From positions 3,498,763 through 3,562,762 of the forward strand of contig NZ_UIGI01000001.1 in the NCBI RefSeq assembly GCF_900446255.1: a stretch of DNA of 64,000 nucleotides, written 5' to 3'. Below are positions 55,559 through 64,000 of this stretch, in pieces; positions within the stretch are counted from its first letter, which is position 1; each line of letters starts with the position of its first letter. The stretch comes from Buttiauxella agrestis (GTDB lineage: Bacteria; Pseudomonadota; Gammaproteobacteria; Enterobacterales; Enterobacteriaceae). The notes beneath the pieces were generated by a model that was not told the origin of the DNA, ran no database searches, and worked only from the letters and a program-made list of their open reading frames with translations. The position numbers and the translations under genes were made by a program.

Positions 55559-56470
55559 ATGCAATTACGTAAACTAACCTCAGCGTTGCTGGTTTTAGGT
55601 TTAGGTGCAGGTATCGCACATGCCGAAGATGCTAAACCTGCGGCTCAACAAGGTACTCTTGAGAAAATCGCTGCTAACGGCGTTATTGTGGTCGGTCACC
55701 GTGAGTCTTCCGTTCCTTTCTCCTACTACGATAACCAACAGAAAGTGGTCGGCTATTCGCAGGATTACTCCAACGCTATCGTTGAAGCTGTGAAGAAAAA
55801 GCTCAACAAGCCTGACCTGCACGTTAAGTTGATCCCGATTACTTCTCAGAACCGTATTCCATTGCTGCAAAATGGCACCTTTGATTTTGAATGTGGTTCC
55901 ACCACTAACAACCTCGAGCGCCAGAAACAAGCTTCCTTCTCTGACACTATCTTCGTCGTCGGTACGCGTTTGCTGGTTAAGAAAGGCGGCCCGATCAAAG
56001 ACTTCGCTGACCTGAAAGGTAAAGCGGTCGTTGTGACTTCGGGTACCACTTCTGAAGTTCTGCTCAACAAGCTGAACGAAGAGAAGAAAATGGACATGCG
56101 CATTATCAGCGCCAAAGACCACGGTGACTCGTTCCGTACTCTGGAAAGCGGTCGCGCCGTTGCCTTTATGATGGACGATGCCCTGCTGGCGGGTGAACGT
56201 GCTAAAGCGAAGAAACAGGATAACTGGGAAATTCTTGGCACTCCGCAATCCCGCGAAGCCTACGGCTGTATGCTGCGTAAAGATGACCCAGAGTTTAAGA
56301 AGCTGATGGATGACACCATCGCTCAGGCACAGACTTCTGGTGAAGCGGCGAAATGGTTTGATAAGTGGTTTATGAATCCAATTCCACCGAAAAACATCAA
56401 CATGAACTTTGCTCTGTCTGACGACATGAAAGCGCTGTTCAAAGAACCAAACGATAAAGCACTAAACTAA
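55559..56470 (+). CDS. gltI: Glutamate/aspartate ABC transporter, periplasmic binding protein
   Basis: GltI binds L-glutamate and L-aspartate in the periplasm. The start at 55559 (AAGGAG upstream) gives the signal peptide MQLRKLTSALLVLGLGAGIA ending HA before EDAKPA, and 303 residues in total. The polar amino-acid-binding fold shows the GSTTNNLERQ and SGTTSEVLLN loops. It is the first gene of gltIJKL. A GcvB target lies in the leader and SroC follows the stop. Confidence 0.97.
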   Translation: MQLRKLTSALLVLGLGAGIAHAEDAKPAAQQGTLEKIAANGVIVVGHRESSVPFSYYDNQQKVVGYSQDYSNAIVEAVKKKLNKPDLHVKLIPITSQNRIPLLQNGTFDFECGSTTNNLERQKQASFSDTIFVVGTRLLVKKGGPIKDFADLKGKAVVVTSGTTSEVLLNKLNEEKKMDMRIISAKDHGDSFRTLESGRAVAFMMDDALLAGERAKAKKQDNWEILGTPQSREAYGCMLRKDDPEFKKLMDDTIAQAQTSGEAAKWFDKWFMNPIPPKNINMNFALSDDMKALFKEPNDKALN

Positions 56471-56495
56471 CTAGAACCAGGGGCCGGGATGACCC

Positions 56496-56658
56496 AGCCC
56501 TCCCGATTGACGAACTGAAGCTCGGACAGACTATGCGTTGGATGGCCGTTCCCCATCCGGCGTGAAAGTACCCAAAAATTTCAGGCAACGACCTGAAATA
56601 CGGGTACAAGCTTCTCATCAATCTTCGAGGGTAGCGCTAGTGCTACCCTCAATTTTTT
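56496..56658 (+). ncRNA. sroC: SroC sRNA, GcvB sponge, between gltI and gltJ
   Basis: The 201-base gltI-gltJ gap is where SroC is processed from the gltI 3' region in E. coli and Salmonella. A terminator stem GAGGGTAGC / GCTACCCTC (56627-56650) is followed by AATTTTTT. An inner hairpin TTTCAGG / CCTGAAA lies at 56579-56598. The 3' end is set by the U-run; the 5' end is estimated from the usual 160-nt length. SroC base-pairs with GcvB and promotes its decay. Confidence 0.8.
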
Positions 56659-56671
56659 CTCGGAGTACGTT

Positions 56672-57412
56672 ATGTCTATAGACTGGAACTGGGGAATATT
56701 TCTACAGCCCGCCCCGTTCGGCAACACCACCTATTTGGGCTGGATCTGGAATGGCTTCCAGGTCACCGTCGCCCTGTCCATCTGTGCATGGATCATCGCC
56801 TTCCTCGTCGGATCATTATTCGGCATCTTGCGTACTGTCCCGAACAAATGGTTGTCGGGGATGGGCACGCTGTATGTTGAACTCTTCCGTAACGTGCCGC
56901 TTATCGTGCAGTTCTTTACCTGGTACTTAGTGGTGCCTGAGTTGCTGCCCGAAAATCTCGGCATGTGGTTTAAGTCTGAACTCGACCCGAATGTCCAATT
57001 CTTCCTGTCGTCCATGATTTGCCTTGGCTTGTTTACCGCCGCTCGTGTTTGCGAACAAGTTCGCGCCGCGATTCAATCGCTGCCACGCGGGCAGAAAAAT
57101 GCCGCACTGGCGATGGGCCTCACGCTGCCGCAAGCCTATCGTTATGTTCTGTTACCGAATGCCTACCGCGTGATTGTGCCGCCAATGACGTCTGAAATGA
57201 TGAACCTGGTGAAAAACTCGGCCATCGCTTCAACCATTGGCCTGGTCGACATGGCCGCTCAGGCGGGTAAATTGCTGGATTATTCCGCGCACGCCTATGA
57301 ATCCTTTACGGCCATCACGCTGGCGTATGTACTGATTAACGCCGTGATTATGTTGGTGATGTATGTGGTTGAACGCAAAGTTCGCCTGCCTGGCAATATG
57401 GGAGGCAAATAA
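56672..57412 (+). CDS. gltJ: Glutamate/aspartate ABC transporter permease GltJ
   Basis: A 246-residue inner-membrane permease of the His/Glu/Gln type. About five membrane segments are visible, and the EAA-type loop that contacts GltL lies near [19 protein letters not shown]. It pairs with GltK. GGAG lies six bases before the ATG. It is downstream of the SroC terminator, so its expression depends on partial readthrough. Confidence 0.96.
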   Translation: MSIDWNWGIFLQPAPFGNTTYLGWIWNGFQVTVALSICAWIIAFLVGSLFGILRTVPNKWLSGMGTLYVELFRNVPLIVQFFTWYLVVPELLPENLGMWFKSELDPNVQFFLSSMICLGLFTAARVCEQVRAAIQSLPRGQKNAALAMGLTLPQAYRYVLLPNAYRVIVPPMTSEMMNLVKNSAIASTIGLVDMAAQAGKLLDYSAHAYESFTAITLAYVLINAVIMLVMYVVERKVRLPGNMGGK

Positions 57413-57414
57413 TA

Positions 57415-58089
57415 ATGTACGATTTTGACTGGACGTCCATTCTTCCCGCCATGCCTTACCTGATGCAGGGGCTGATCATCACCCTGAAAATCACGGTGAC
57501 GGCGGTTATCTTCGGTATTGTGTGGGGAACGCTTCTCGCGGTGATGCGCCTGTCGCCGATTAAGCCAGTAGCCTGGTTTGCCAGTGCGTACGTCAACGTT
57601 TTCCGTTCTATTCCACTCGTCATGGTTCTGCTGTGGTTCTACCTGGTGGTGCCTGGATTCTTGCAGAAAGTATTGGGGCTTTCACCTCAAACCGACATTC
57701 GCTTAATTTCCGCGATGGTGGCGTTTTCTATGTTTGAAGCCGCTTACTATTCAGAGATTATCCGCGCGGGTATTCAGAGCGTTTCGCGTGGGCAGTCCAA
57801 CGCCGCGCTGGCTTTGGGGATGACGCACTGGCAGTCAATGAAATTGATCATCCTGCCGCAAGCATTCCGCGCCATGGTGCCGTTGCTGTTAACTCAAGGC
57901 ATCGTACTGTTCCAGGATACGTCGCTGGTTTATGTGTTGAGTCTGGCTGATTTCTTCCGTACCGCATCGACGATTGGCGAGCGCGACGGAACCCAGGTTG
58001 AAATGATCTTGTTCGCCGGTGCCGTGTATTTCGCAATCAGTTTGAGCGCTTCGCTTTTGGTCAGCTATTTGAAGAAAAGGACAGTGTAA
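57415..58089 (+). CDS. gltK: Glutamate/aspartate ABC transporter permease GltK
   Basis: A 224-residue permease partner of GltJ with the same fold. The EAA loop is [19 protein letters not shown]. The gene starts two bases after gltJ, with GGAGG at 57401-57405 inside the gltJ end, and overlaps gltL by one base (TAATG). Confidence 0.96.
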   Translation: MYDFDWTSILPAMPYLMQGLIITLKITVTAVIFGIVWGTLLAVMRLSPIKPVAWFASAYVNVFRSIPLVMVLLWFYLVVPGFLQKVLGLSPQTDIRLISAMVAFSMFEAAYYSEIIRAGIQSVSRGQSNAALALGMTHWQSMKLIILPQAFRAMVPLLLTQGIVLFQDTSLVYVLSLADFFRTASTIGERDGTQVEMILFAGAVYFAISLSASLLVSYLKKRTV

Positions 58090-58814
58090 TGATCTCCCTG
58101 AAAAATGTTTCTAAATGGTATGGCCACTTTCAGGTGCTAACCGACTGCTCAACCGAAGTGAAAAAAGGCGAAGTCGTAGTGGTTTGCGGGCCTTCTGGCT
58201 CGGGTAAATCAACGCTGATTAAAACTGTGAATGGGCTGGAGCCTGTGCAGAAAGGCGAAATTGTGGTGAACGGCACCCAGGTGAATAATAAGAAAACCAA
58301 TCTGGCTGAGTTACGCTCGCACGTCGGTATGGTGTTCCAACACTTTGAGCTGTTCCCGCATCTGTCGATTATTGAAAACCTGACGTTAGCGCAGGTGAAA
58401 GTGCTGAAGCGCAACAAAGATGAATCGCGTAAAAAAGGTCTGAAACTGCTGGAGCGCGTTGGGCTGACGGCTCATGCCGATAAGTTCCCGGCACAGCTGT
58501 CCGGCGGCCAGCAGCAGCGTGTGGCCATTGCGCGTGCGCTGTGTATGGACCCGGTAGCGATGCTGTTTGATGAACCGACCTCGGCACTTGACCCTGAGAT
58601 GATCAACGAAGTGTTGGACGTTATGGTGGAGCTGGCACACGAAGGGATGACAATGATGGTGGTGACGCACGAGATGGGCTTTGCCCGTAAAGTGGCGAAC
58701 CGCGTGATCTTTATGGATGAAGGGAAAATCGTCGAAGACTCTAACAAAGAGGATTTCTTCAATAATCCACAGTCCGAACGTGCGAAAGACTTCCTGGCGA
58801 AAATCCTGCACTAA
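58089..58814 (+). CDS. gltL: Glutamate/aspartate ABC transporter ATP-binding protein GltL
   Basis: A 241-residue ATPase that powers the GltIJK system. Walker [10 protein letters not shown] is at residues 34-42, the ABC signature LSGGQQQR is in the middle, and Walker [12 protein letters not shown] follows. The switch histidine is in VVTHEMGFA. It is the last gene of gltIJKL. Downstream in E. coli is rihA, which is absent here. Confidence 0.97.
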   Translation: MISLKNVSKWYGHFQVLTDCSTEVKKGEVVVVCGPSGSGKSTLIKTVNGLEPVQKGEIVVNGTQVNNKKTNLAELRSHVGMVFQHFELFPHLSIIENLTLAQVKVLKRNKDESRKKGLKLLERVGLTAHADKFPAQLSGGQQQRVAIARALCMDPVAMLFDEPTSALDPEMINEVLDVMVELAHEGMTMMVVTHEMGFARKVANRVIFMDEGKIVEDSNKEDFFNNPQSERAKDFLAKILH

Positions 58815-58821
58815 TAATATA

Positions 58822-58858
58822 AATGCCTGCACAACCCTTTTGTGATTGTGCAGGCATT
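58822..58858. terminator. Shared hairpin between gltL and the TRAP binding protein gene
   Basis: A perfect 13-bp stem (AATGCCTGCACAA / TTGTGCAGGCATT) lies between convergent genes. U-runs are poor on both strands (ATTTATATTATT on the minus strand), so termination may be partial or aided by Rho. Confidence 0.6.
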
Positions 58859-58871
58859 GCGTAAAGCACCT

Positions 58872-59918
58872 TTATTTCATCGATTCTTTCAGTAGCACAG
58901 TGACTTTATCCATCGTCGGACCAGCCTCTTTCACGCCCTTGCTCTCTTGTTCTTTAACCCACTTTTCCTGCACTTGCTGGTATTGGGTTGCACTCTCCCA
59001 ATGAGCGACTTCAGTTGAACTCAGTTGACGGATCTTCACGCCATTGTGAGCAAGTTCACTCACCATACTGTCAAAACTGCTGTCCATTACCGAGCCCAGG
59101 GTTTGATAAGCTTTGAACGCTGCTCGCTGAATCGCTTGTTTATCCTCGTCGGCAAGCTTGTTCCACGTATCTTTATTCATCACTAAAAGATAAACGTGCC
59201 CAAGCCACAGATCTTTAGAGATCAAAACATTTGGCGCCGTTTTATGGACGTTGAGTTCATATCCACTGTCTACGTTGACCATTAGCCCATCCAGGCTTCC
59301 GGCTTTAAGCGCCTCATAAATCTCCTCGCCCCACGGCATAGAGACAGGAATAGCACCCGTATTTTTCAGGAAATCCTGGTGCCAGAAGCTGGCCGAGCGC
59401 CACTTTTGACCGGTAATATCGTCGAGTTTATTCAGCGGTTTAGTGCTAAAGAATGCAACGGGATAGCCGGTTGCCAAAAACAGATTAACCACATTTTGCC
59501 GGGCAACTTCCGCCTGTAAGGCAGGAATGGTGTCGTACGCCTTGCGGAAAAATTCAACCTGATGAGCGCCCGTTGGCCCAACGGGGAAGCTTTTGAATAT
59601 TTGCTGCAAGGGGAATTCTTTCGGCGTGTATTCAGGCACCACGATTGCCATATCAGCAATCTTCCCTTCTTTTACGACGCCCAAAGCATCATAGCTACGA
59701 GCCAGTTCACTGTTCCAGTGAGCGTCAACTTTCAGGCGGCCTTGGGATTCCTTCTCAATTTCGGCAAAAAACACATCTTTAATAAAGCTGGTGCGCATTC
59801 CACCCAGCGGTTCGTGATCGGAGTATTTGAGGATTTGAACTGCTGATACCGTCGTTGGCATCAGCAGCGTGGTGAGGAAAGCGGCCAGTATTTTTCTGGC
59901 CAGAAACGGACGTTGCAT
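58872..59918 (-). CDS. Orphan TRAP-type dicarboxylate-like substrate-binding protein (DctP family)
   Basis: A 348-residue periplasmic protein. The signal peptide MQRPFLARKILAAFLTTLLM runs on to end near VSA, before VQILKYSDH. The DctP-family core is visible: a conserved arginine region QKWRSASFW and then PVSMPWGEEIYEALKAGSLDG. TRAP systems import organic acids using a sodium gradient, but no DctQ or DctM membrane genes are nearby; the neighbours are gltL and ybeL. It may serve membrane subunits encoded elsewhere, or act as a sensor. In E. coli this spot holds rihA and hscC. The ligand is unknown. Confidence 0.85.
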   Translation of the reverse strand: MQRPFLARKILAAFLTTLLMPTTVSAVQILKYSDHEPLGGMRTSFIKDVFFAEIEKESQGRLKVDAHWNSELARSYDALGVVKEGKIADMAIVVPEYTPKEFPLQQIFKSFPVGPTGAHQVEFFRKAYDTIPALQAEVARQNVVNLFLATGYPVAFFSTKPLNKLDDITGQKWRSASFWHQDFLKNTGAIPVSMPWGEEIYEALKAGSLDGLMVNVDSGYELNVHKTAPNVLISKDLWLGHVYLLVMNKDTWNKLADEDKQAIQRAAFKAYQTLGSVMDSSFDSMVSELAHNGVKIRQLSSTEVAHWESATQYQQVQEKWVKEQESKGVKEAGPTMDKVTVLLKESMK

Positions 59919-59945
59919 TGCGGTTCCTTCGCTGGTTCGTGAGAA

Positions 59946-60428
59946 TTAAGGCTCGAATGGCCGACGGCTGAATTGGTTATGCCCACATTTCGGGCAAACG
60001 GGCAGCACATCGGGGGTATAAATCGCCAGATGGAAATGGCAGTTTTCGCAGACCAGGTTCCCCAATCCCACCACTTCACCGCTGTGATAAACACCGTGAT
60101 GATTGAGATCCTGAAAAACTTCACGCCACTCAAGCTGCGTTTTGTCGGTGATATCAGCAAGTTCCTGCCACAGACTCTCTTTAATGACGCGCATAAAAAC
60201 GCTGTCGGTAAATTCACCCTGGCTTTCATTGTAACTACGAGCAAATTCTTCTAAATCACGGCGTACTGCGCGCGTTACTTCATCAACTTCGGTACGAGTC
60301 AACTCCCCGGTTTCGTTCATGCGTTTACGCGCGCTGGCGACCAGTTCGTCAATATCGCGCTCTCCATTACGTAACCGTTCGGTGAGTGAGGCCACCAGTT
60401 CACGGTAAAATTGAGCAACCTTGTTCAT
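59946..60428 (-). CDS. ybeL: YbeL, DUF1451 zinc-ribbon protein
   Basis: A 160-residue cytoplasmic protein. The first 100 residues are mostly charged helix (RELVASLTERLRNGERDIDE and onward). The C-terminus has two CxxC pairs, CENC and CPKC, forming a zinc ribbon. Length and ending (HNQFSRRPFEP) match the YbeL family. Its function is unknown. It lies 27 bases downstream of the TRAP gene in the same direction, and 250 bases from the divergent leuS. Confidence 0.92.
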   Translation of the reverse strand: MNKVAQFYRELVASLTERLRNGERDIDELVASARKRMNETGELTRTEVDEVTRAVRRDLEEFARSYNESQGEFTDSVFMRVIKESLWQELADITDKTQLEWREVFQDLNHHGVYHSGEVVGLGNLVCENCHFHLAIYTPDVLPVCPKCGHNQFSRRPFEP

Positions 60429-60678
60429 CGTCTGCCTGCCTCCTTGAAGAGATTCCTGCGTTCAGTGTCGTGTAACCTACTCTAATAGTAGACCTTAATC
60501 GGCTGACACTTTGTTAGTTTGCCCACAAGCAAGGTAAATAACTGCAAATGAGAAATGCCCACACAGGCTGTCGAAAGGCTGTTTTGCCGCTGTCTTATCG
60601 GCTATGCTATGCCGATCTGAAATTAATAGTTAAAGCTACAACCTGTAGCTGTCTTTCATCACAGGACCACTGGCTGCC

Positions 60679-63261
60679 ATGCAAGAGCAATATCGCCCGG
60701 AAGAGATAGAATCCAACGTACAGCTTCACTGGCAAGAGAAGCGTACTTTTGAAGTAACCGAAGACGAAGGCAAAGAGAAGTATTACTGCCTCTCGATGCT
60801 CCCCTATCCTTCTGGTCGACTACACATGGGCCACGTTCGTAACTACACCATCGGTGACGTTATCGCGCGTTATCAGCGCATGCTGGGCAAAAACGTTCTG
60901 CAGCCAATTGGCTGGGATGCGTTCGGTCTGCCTGCTGAAGGGGCGGCGGTAAAAAATAACACCGCACCTGCGCCGTGGACTTACGACAACATCAATTACA
61001 TGAAGAACCAGCTCAAAACGCTGGGCTTTGGTTATGACTGGAGCCGCGAGCTGGCGACCTGTACCCCGGAATATTACCGTTGGGAACAGCAATTCTTTAC
61101 TCAGCTGTACAACAAAGGCCTGGTTTACAAAAAAACCTCCGCGGTGAACTGGTGTCCGAATGACCAGACTGTTCTGGCAAACGAACAGGTTATCGACGGA
61201 TGCTGCTGGCGTTGTGACTCCAAAGTTGAGCGCAAAGAAATCCCACAGTGGTTTATCAAAATCACTGCCTACGCAGACGAACTGTTAAACGATCTGGATA
61301 CGCTGGACCATTGGCCTGATCAGGTCAAAACCATGCAACGTAACTGGATTGGCCGTTCTGAAGGCGTTGAAATTACTTTCGACGTTGAAAACAGTGCTGA
61401 AAAACTGACTGTTTACACCACGCGCCCGGACACCTTCATGGGTGTGACCTACCTGGCTGTGGCTGCGGGTCATCCAATCGCGCAACAAGCGGCGTTGAAC
61501 AACCTTAAACTGGCTGAATTCGTTGATGAATGCCGTAACACCAAAGTTGCCGAAGCTGAAATGGCAACCATGGAGAAGAAAGGCGTAGCGACTGGCGTTA
61601 ATGCCATTCACCCATTGACTGGCGAAGCTGTTCCAGTTTGGGTCGCTAACTTCGTCTTGATGGAATACGGCACAGGCGCGGTAATGGCTGTTCCAGGCCA
61701 CGACCAGCGCGACTGGGAATTTGCGACCAAATACGGCCTGCAAATCAAACCGGTTATTCTGAATGCTGACGGCAGCGAGCCGGAGCTGACCGCTGCTGCA
61801 ATGACCGAAAAAGGCGTGCTGTTCAACTCTGGCGAGTTTGACGGTCTGGACTTCCAGAGCGGCTTTAACGCAATTGCCGATAAACTGGCAGCTAAAGGTG
61901 TGGGTGAGCGTAAAGTTAACTATCGTCTGCGCGACTGGGGTGTTTCCCGTCAGCGTTACTGGGGCGCGCCAATCCCAATGGTGACTCTGGAAGACGGCAC
62001 CGTAATGCCAACGCCTGCGGATCAACTGCCGGTTATCCTGCCTGAAGATGTTGTCATGGACGGCATCACCAGCCCAATTAAAGCCGATCCTGAGTGGGCT
62101 AAAACCACCGTTGATGGCAAACCTGCGCTGCGTGAAACCGATACCTTCGATACCTTTATGGAATCTTCCTGGTACTACGCGCGTTATACCTGCCCGCAGT
62201 ACGACAAAGGCATGCTGGACTCGAAAGCAGCAAACTACTGGCTGCCGGTTGATATCTACATTGGTGGTATCGAACACGCCATCATGCACCTGCTCTACTT
62301 CCGCTTCTTCCACAAACTGATGCGCGATGCAGGTATGGTGACGTCTAACGAGCCTGCCAAACAGCTGCTGTGTCAGGGTATGGTTCTGGCAGATGCGTTC
62401 TATTACACCGGTGTTAACGGTGAGCGTAACTGGGTTTCCCCGGTTGATGCGATTGTAGAACGTGACGAGAAAGGCCGTATTATCAAAGCCTCTGACGCAC
62501 AGGGCAATGAACTGGTCTATGCTGGCATGAGCAAAATGTCGAAGTCGAAAAATAACGGCATCGACCCGCAGGTCATGGTTGAACGTTACGGCGCCGATAC
62601 TGTTCGCTTGTTCATGATGTTTGCATCACCTGCTGATATGACTCTGGAGTGGCAAGAATCCGGCGTTGAAGGGGCAAACCGCTTCCTGAAACGTGTCTGG
62701 AGACTGGCTTATGAACACACCAGCCGTGGTGCTTCTCCAACGCTTGACGTTGCAGCACTGAGCGAAGATCAAAAAGCATTGCGCCGCGATGTTCACAAAA
62801 CTATCGCAAAAGTGACCGATGATATCGGTCGTCGTCAGACCTTTAACACCGCTATCGCTGCCATCATGGAATTGATGAACAAACTGGCGAAAGCACCGCA
62901 GGATGGCGATCAGGATCGTGCATTGCTGAACGAAGCTCTGTTAGCAGTCGTACGCATGCTTTATCCATTCACCCCGCACGTTTGCTTCGATATGTGGCAA
63001 TCTCTGGGTGGTGAAGACGATATCGACAATGCACCGTGGCCGCAGGCTGATGAATCAGCAATGGTTGAAGACTCGCTGCTGGTTGTGGTGCAAGTGAATG
63101 GTAAAGTTCGCGGCAAAATCACTGTTCCAGCAGATGCTACGCAGGAACAAGTGCAGGAGCGCGCAGGTCAGGAACATCTGGTTGCGAAATATCTTGAGGG
63201 TGTGACCGTTCGTAAAGTGATTTACGTTCCGGGCAAACTGCTCAATCTGGTTGTGGGCTAA
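60679..63261 (+). CDS. leuS: Leucyl-tRNA synthetase
   Basis: LeuS charges tRNA-Leu, including the TAG isoacceptor at 47.6 kb. The 860-residue length equals E. coli. The HIGH motif is in [15 protein letters not shown] near residue 43 and KMSKS is in [10 protein letters not shown] near residue 620. The CP1 editing domain lies between them (threonine-rich [10 protein letters not shown]). A C-terminal domain ends in LNLVVG. It is the first gene of leuS-lptE-holA. Confidence 0.98.
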   Translation: MQEQYRPEEIESNVQLHWQEKRTFEVTEDEGKEKYYCLSMLPYPSGRLHMGHVRNYTIGDVIARYQRMLGKNVLQPIGWDAFGLPAEGAAVKNNTAPAPWTYDNINYMKNQLKTLGFGYDWSRELATCTPEYYRWEQQFFTQLYNKGLVYKKTSAVNWCPNDQTVLANEQVIDGCCWRCDSKVERKEIPQWFIKITAYADELLNDLDTLDHWPDQVKTMQRNWIGRSEGVEITFDVENSAEKLTVYTTRPDTFMGVTYLAVAAGHPIAQQAALNNLKLAEFVDECRNTKVAEAEMATMEKKGVATGVNAIHPLTGEAVPVWVANFVLMEYGTGAVMAVPGHDQRDWEFATKYGLQIKPVILNADGSEPELTAAAMTEKGVLFNSGEFDGLDFQSGFNAIADKLAAKGVGERKVNYRLRDWGVSRQRYWGAPIPMVTLEDGTVMPTPADQLPVILPEDVVMDGITSPIKADPEWAKTTVDGKPALRETDTFDTFMESSWYYARYTCPQYDKGMLDSKAANYWLPVDIYIGGIEHAIMHLLYFRFFHKLMRDAGMVTSNEPAKQLLCQGMVLADAFYYTGVNGERNWVSPVDAIVERDEKGRIIKASDAQGNELVYAGMSKMSKSKNNGIDPQVMVERYGADTVRLFMMFASPADMTLEWQESGVEGANRFLKRVWRLAYEHTSRGASPTLDVAALSEDQKALRRDVHKTIAKVTDDIGRRQTFNTAIAAIMELMNKLAKAPQDGDQDRALLNEALLAVVRMLYPFTPHVCFDMWQSLGGEDDIDNAPWPQADESAMVEDSLLVVVQVNGKVRGKITVPADATQEQVQERAGQEHLVAKYLEGVTVRKVIYVPGKLLNLVVG

Positions 63262-63275
63262 GCGCAGGAGGAACC

Positions 63276-63893
63276 GTGCGACATCCCTTTGTCAGCTTGT
63301 TAGTTACTTTGGCGGTGCTTGTCACCGCCGGGTGTGGTTTTCATCTGCGTGGTAGCACGCAGGTTCCGGATCAAATGAAAACCTTGATCCTGAACTCAGG
63401 TGATCCCAACGGCCCATTGGCACGTGAAGTTCGCTCTCAGTTACGCCTGAACGGCGTCACGATTGTGGAAGATACCGGTACGGGTGTTCGCAAGGATATT
63501 CCATCGCTGCGTTTGCTGGGCAGTGGGATTGGCCAGGATACCGCATCTATCTTCCAGGATGGGCGTACTGCGGAGTATCAAATGGTCATGACGGTTTCAG
63601 CACAAGTGTTGATCCCTGGCCACGATATTTATCCGATCAGTGCCAAGGTATATAAATCATTCTTCGATAACCCGCTGACGGCTCTGGCAAAAGATGCTGA
63701 GCAAGATTTGCTTATCAAAGAGATGTATACCACTGCAGCGCAACAGCTGATCCGTAAGCTGATGAGCGTACGCGTGGCTGATGTTGCTGAGACTGAAGAG
63801 GCCGAAAAACCGGTTAAAGATACAACTTCAACTCCTGCAACATCCACCGGGCGTACGTCGGCAACGCTTTCGGCCACCTCTGGTAACAAATGA
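63276..63893 (+). CDS. lptE: LPS-assembly lipoprotein LptE
   Basis: LptE plugs the LptD barrel and helps insert lipopolysaccharide into the outer membrane. It begins with GTG after AGGAGG, 14 bases past leuS. The 205-residue precursor has lipobox VTAGC with Cys20 as the lipid site, followed by GFHLRG. It is about 12 residues longer than in E. coli owing to a Thr/Ser-rich C-terminal tail. It overlaps holA by four bases. Confidence 0.96.
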   Translation: MRHPFVSLLVTLAVLVTAGCGFHLRGSTQVPDQMKTLILNSGDPNGPLAREVRSQLRLNGVTIVEDTGTGVRKDIPSLRLLGSGIGQDTASIFQDGRTAEYQMVMTVSAQVLIPGHDIYPISAKVYKSFFDNPLTALAKDAEQDLLIKEMYTTAAQQLIRKLMSVRVADVAETEEAEKPVKDTTSTPATSTGRTSATLSATSGNK

Positions 63894-64000
63894 TTCGGTT
63901 GTACCCTGAACAACTCCACGCGCAGCTCAACGAAGGGCTGCGCGCGGCGTATCTGCTGCTCGGTAACGATCCGCTATTACTTCAGGAAAGCCAGGATGCT
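63890..64000 (+). CDS. holA: DNA polymerase III subunit delta, N-terminal part (partial)
   Basis: Only the first 37 codons are in the window, beginning [20 protein letters not shown] and continuing [12 protein letters not shown], which match E. coli HolA almost exactly. HolA is the clamp-loader delta subunit that opens the beta clamp. The start overlaps the lptE stop (ATGA). The gene runs off the right edge. Confidence 0.95.
   Translation, partial: MIRLYPEQLHAQLNEGLRAAYLLLGNDPLLLQESQDA

Noticed and set aside
60429-60678. Leader upstream of leuS as a possible T-box or attenuator
   Set aside because: I see no leucine-rich leader peptide and no terminator/antiterminator pair, and T-boxes are not expected in enterobacteria.
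61285-62313. Long open frame on the minus strand opposite leuS (342 codons)
   Set aside because: It is a shadow of leuS with unusual composition and no domain. leuS itself is complete and conserved.

Overview
The window is ordinary chromosomal DNA of a member of the Enterobacteriaceae. Almost every protein is close to its Escherichia coli K-12 homologue in length, motifs and operon order, for example nrdB-yfaE, glpT/glpABC, menFDHBCE, kdpFABCDE, seqA-pgm, fldA-fur, chiPQ, glnS, nagE/nagBACD, asnB, a Met-Leu-Gln tRNA cluster, ubiF, miaB-ybeZYX-lnt, gltIJKL and leuS-lptE-holA. It is not E. coli: several E. coli loci are absent, and the gene order joins two regions that lie far apart in K-12. 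I cannot fix the genus from sequence alone; a Buttiauxella- or Kluyvera-like organism is a guess.

Layout. 1-6293: end of nrdB, yfaE, glpT, and the divergent anaerobic glycerol-3-phosphate dehydrogenase operon glpABC. 6297-8137: yfaY and yfaZ. 8302-13591: a tricarboxylate uptake locus, with tctE/tctD (two-component system) divergent from tctC-tctB-tctA and an ERIC repeat between tctB and tctA. 13637-20648: the menaquinone operon menF-D-H-B-C-E, read leftward, then elaB. 21279-29667: ybfA and the high-affinity potassium system kdpFABCDE. 29717-36614: pgm-seqA, ybfF, ybfE, fldA, fur, chiQ-chiP. 37087-47263: glnS, nagE, nagBACD, asnB. 47514-48096: six tRNA genes. 48199-58814: ubiF, miaB, ybeZYX-lnt and the glutamate/aspartate ABC transporter with the sRNA SroC inside the operon. 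58872-64000: an orphan TRAP-type binding protein, ybeL, leuS, lptE and the start of holA.

How the genes fit together. Anaerobic respiration is well represented: GlpABC feeds electrons to menaquinone, which the men genes make. The chitin/GlcNAc genes form one regulon: ChiP imports chito-oligosaccharides, NagE brings in and phosphorylates GlcNAc, NagA and NagB convert it to fructose-6-phosphate, and NagC represses. I see paired NagC operators with CRP sites at both chiP and nagE/nagB, and a 16-nt site for the sRNA ChiX over the chiP ribosome binding site. The glt operon holds a CA-rich GcvB target in its leader and the GcvB sponge SroC downstream of gltI, and it is preceded by a near-perfect sigma-54 promoter.

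Most notable observations: the elaB|ybfA junction, which fits one inversion around the replication origin relative to K-12; a NagE whose membrane domain differs strongly from the K-12 protein while its IIA domain is nearly identical; an ERIC element and several REP/BIME repeats inside operons; an orphan TRAP binding protein; and a fur leader open in frame with fur. I found no CRISPR array, prophage, insertion sequence or clearly new multi-gene system.
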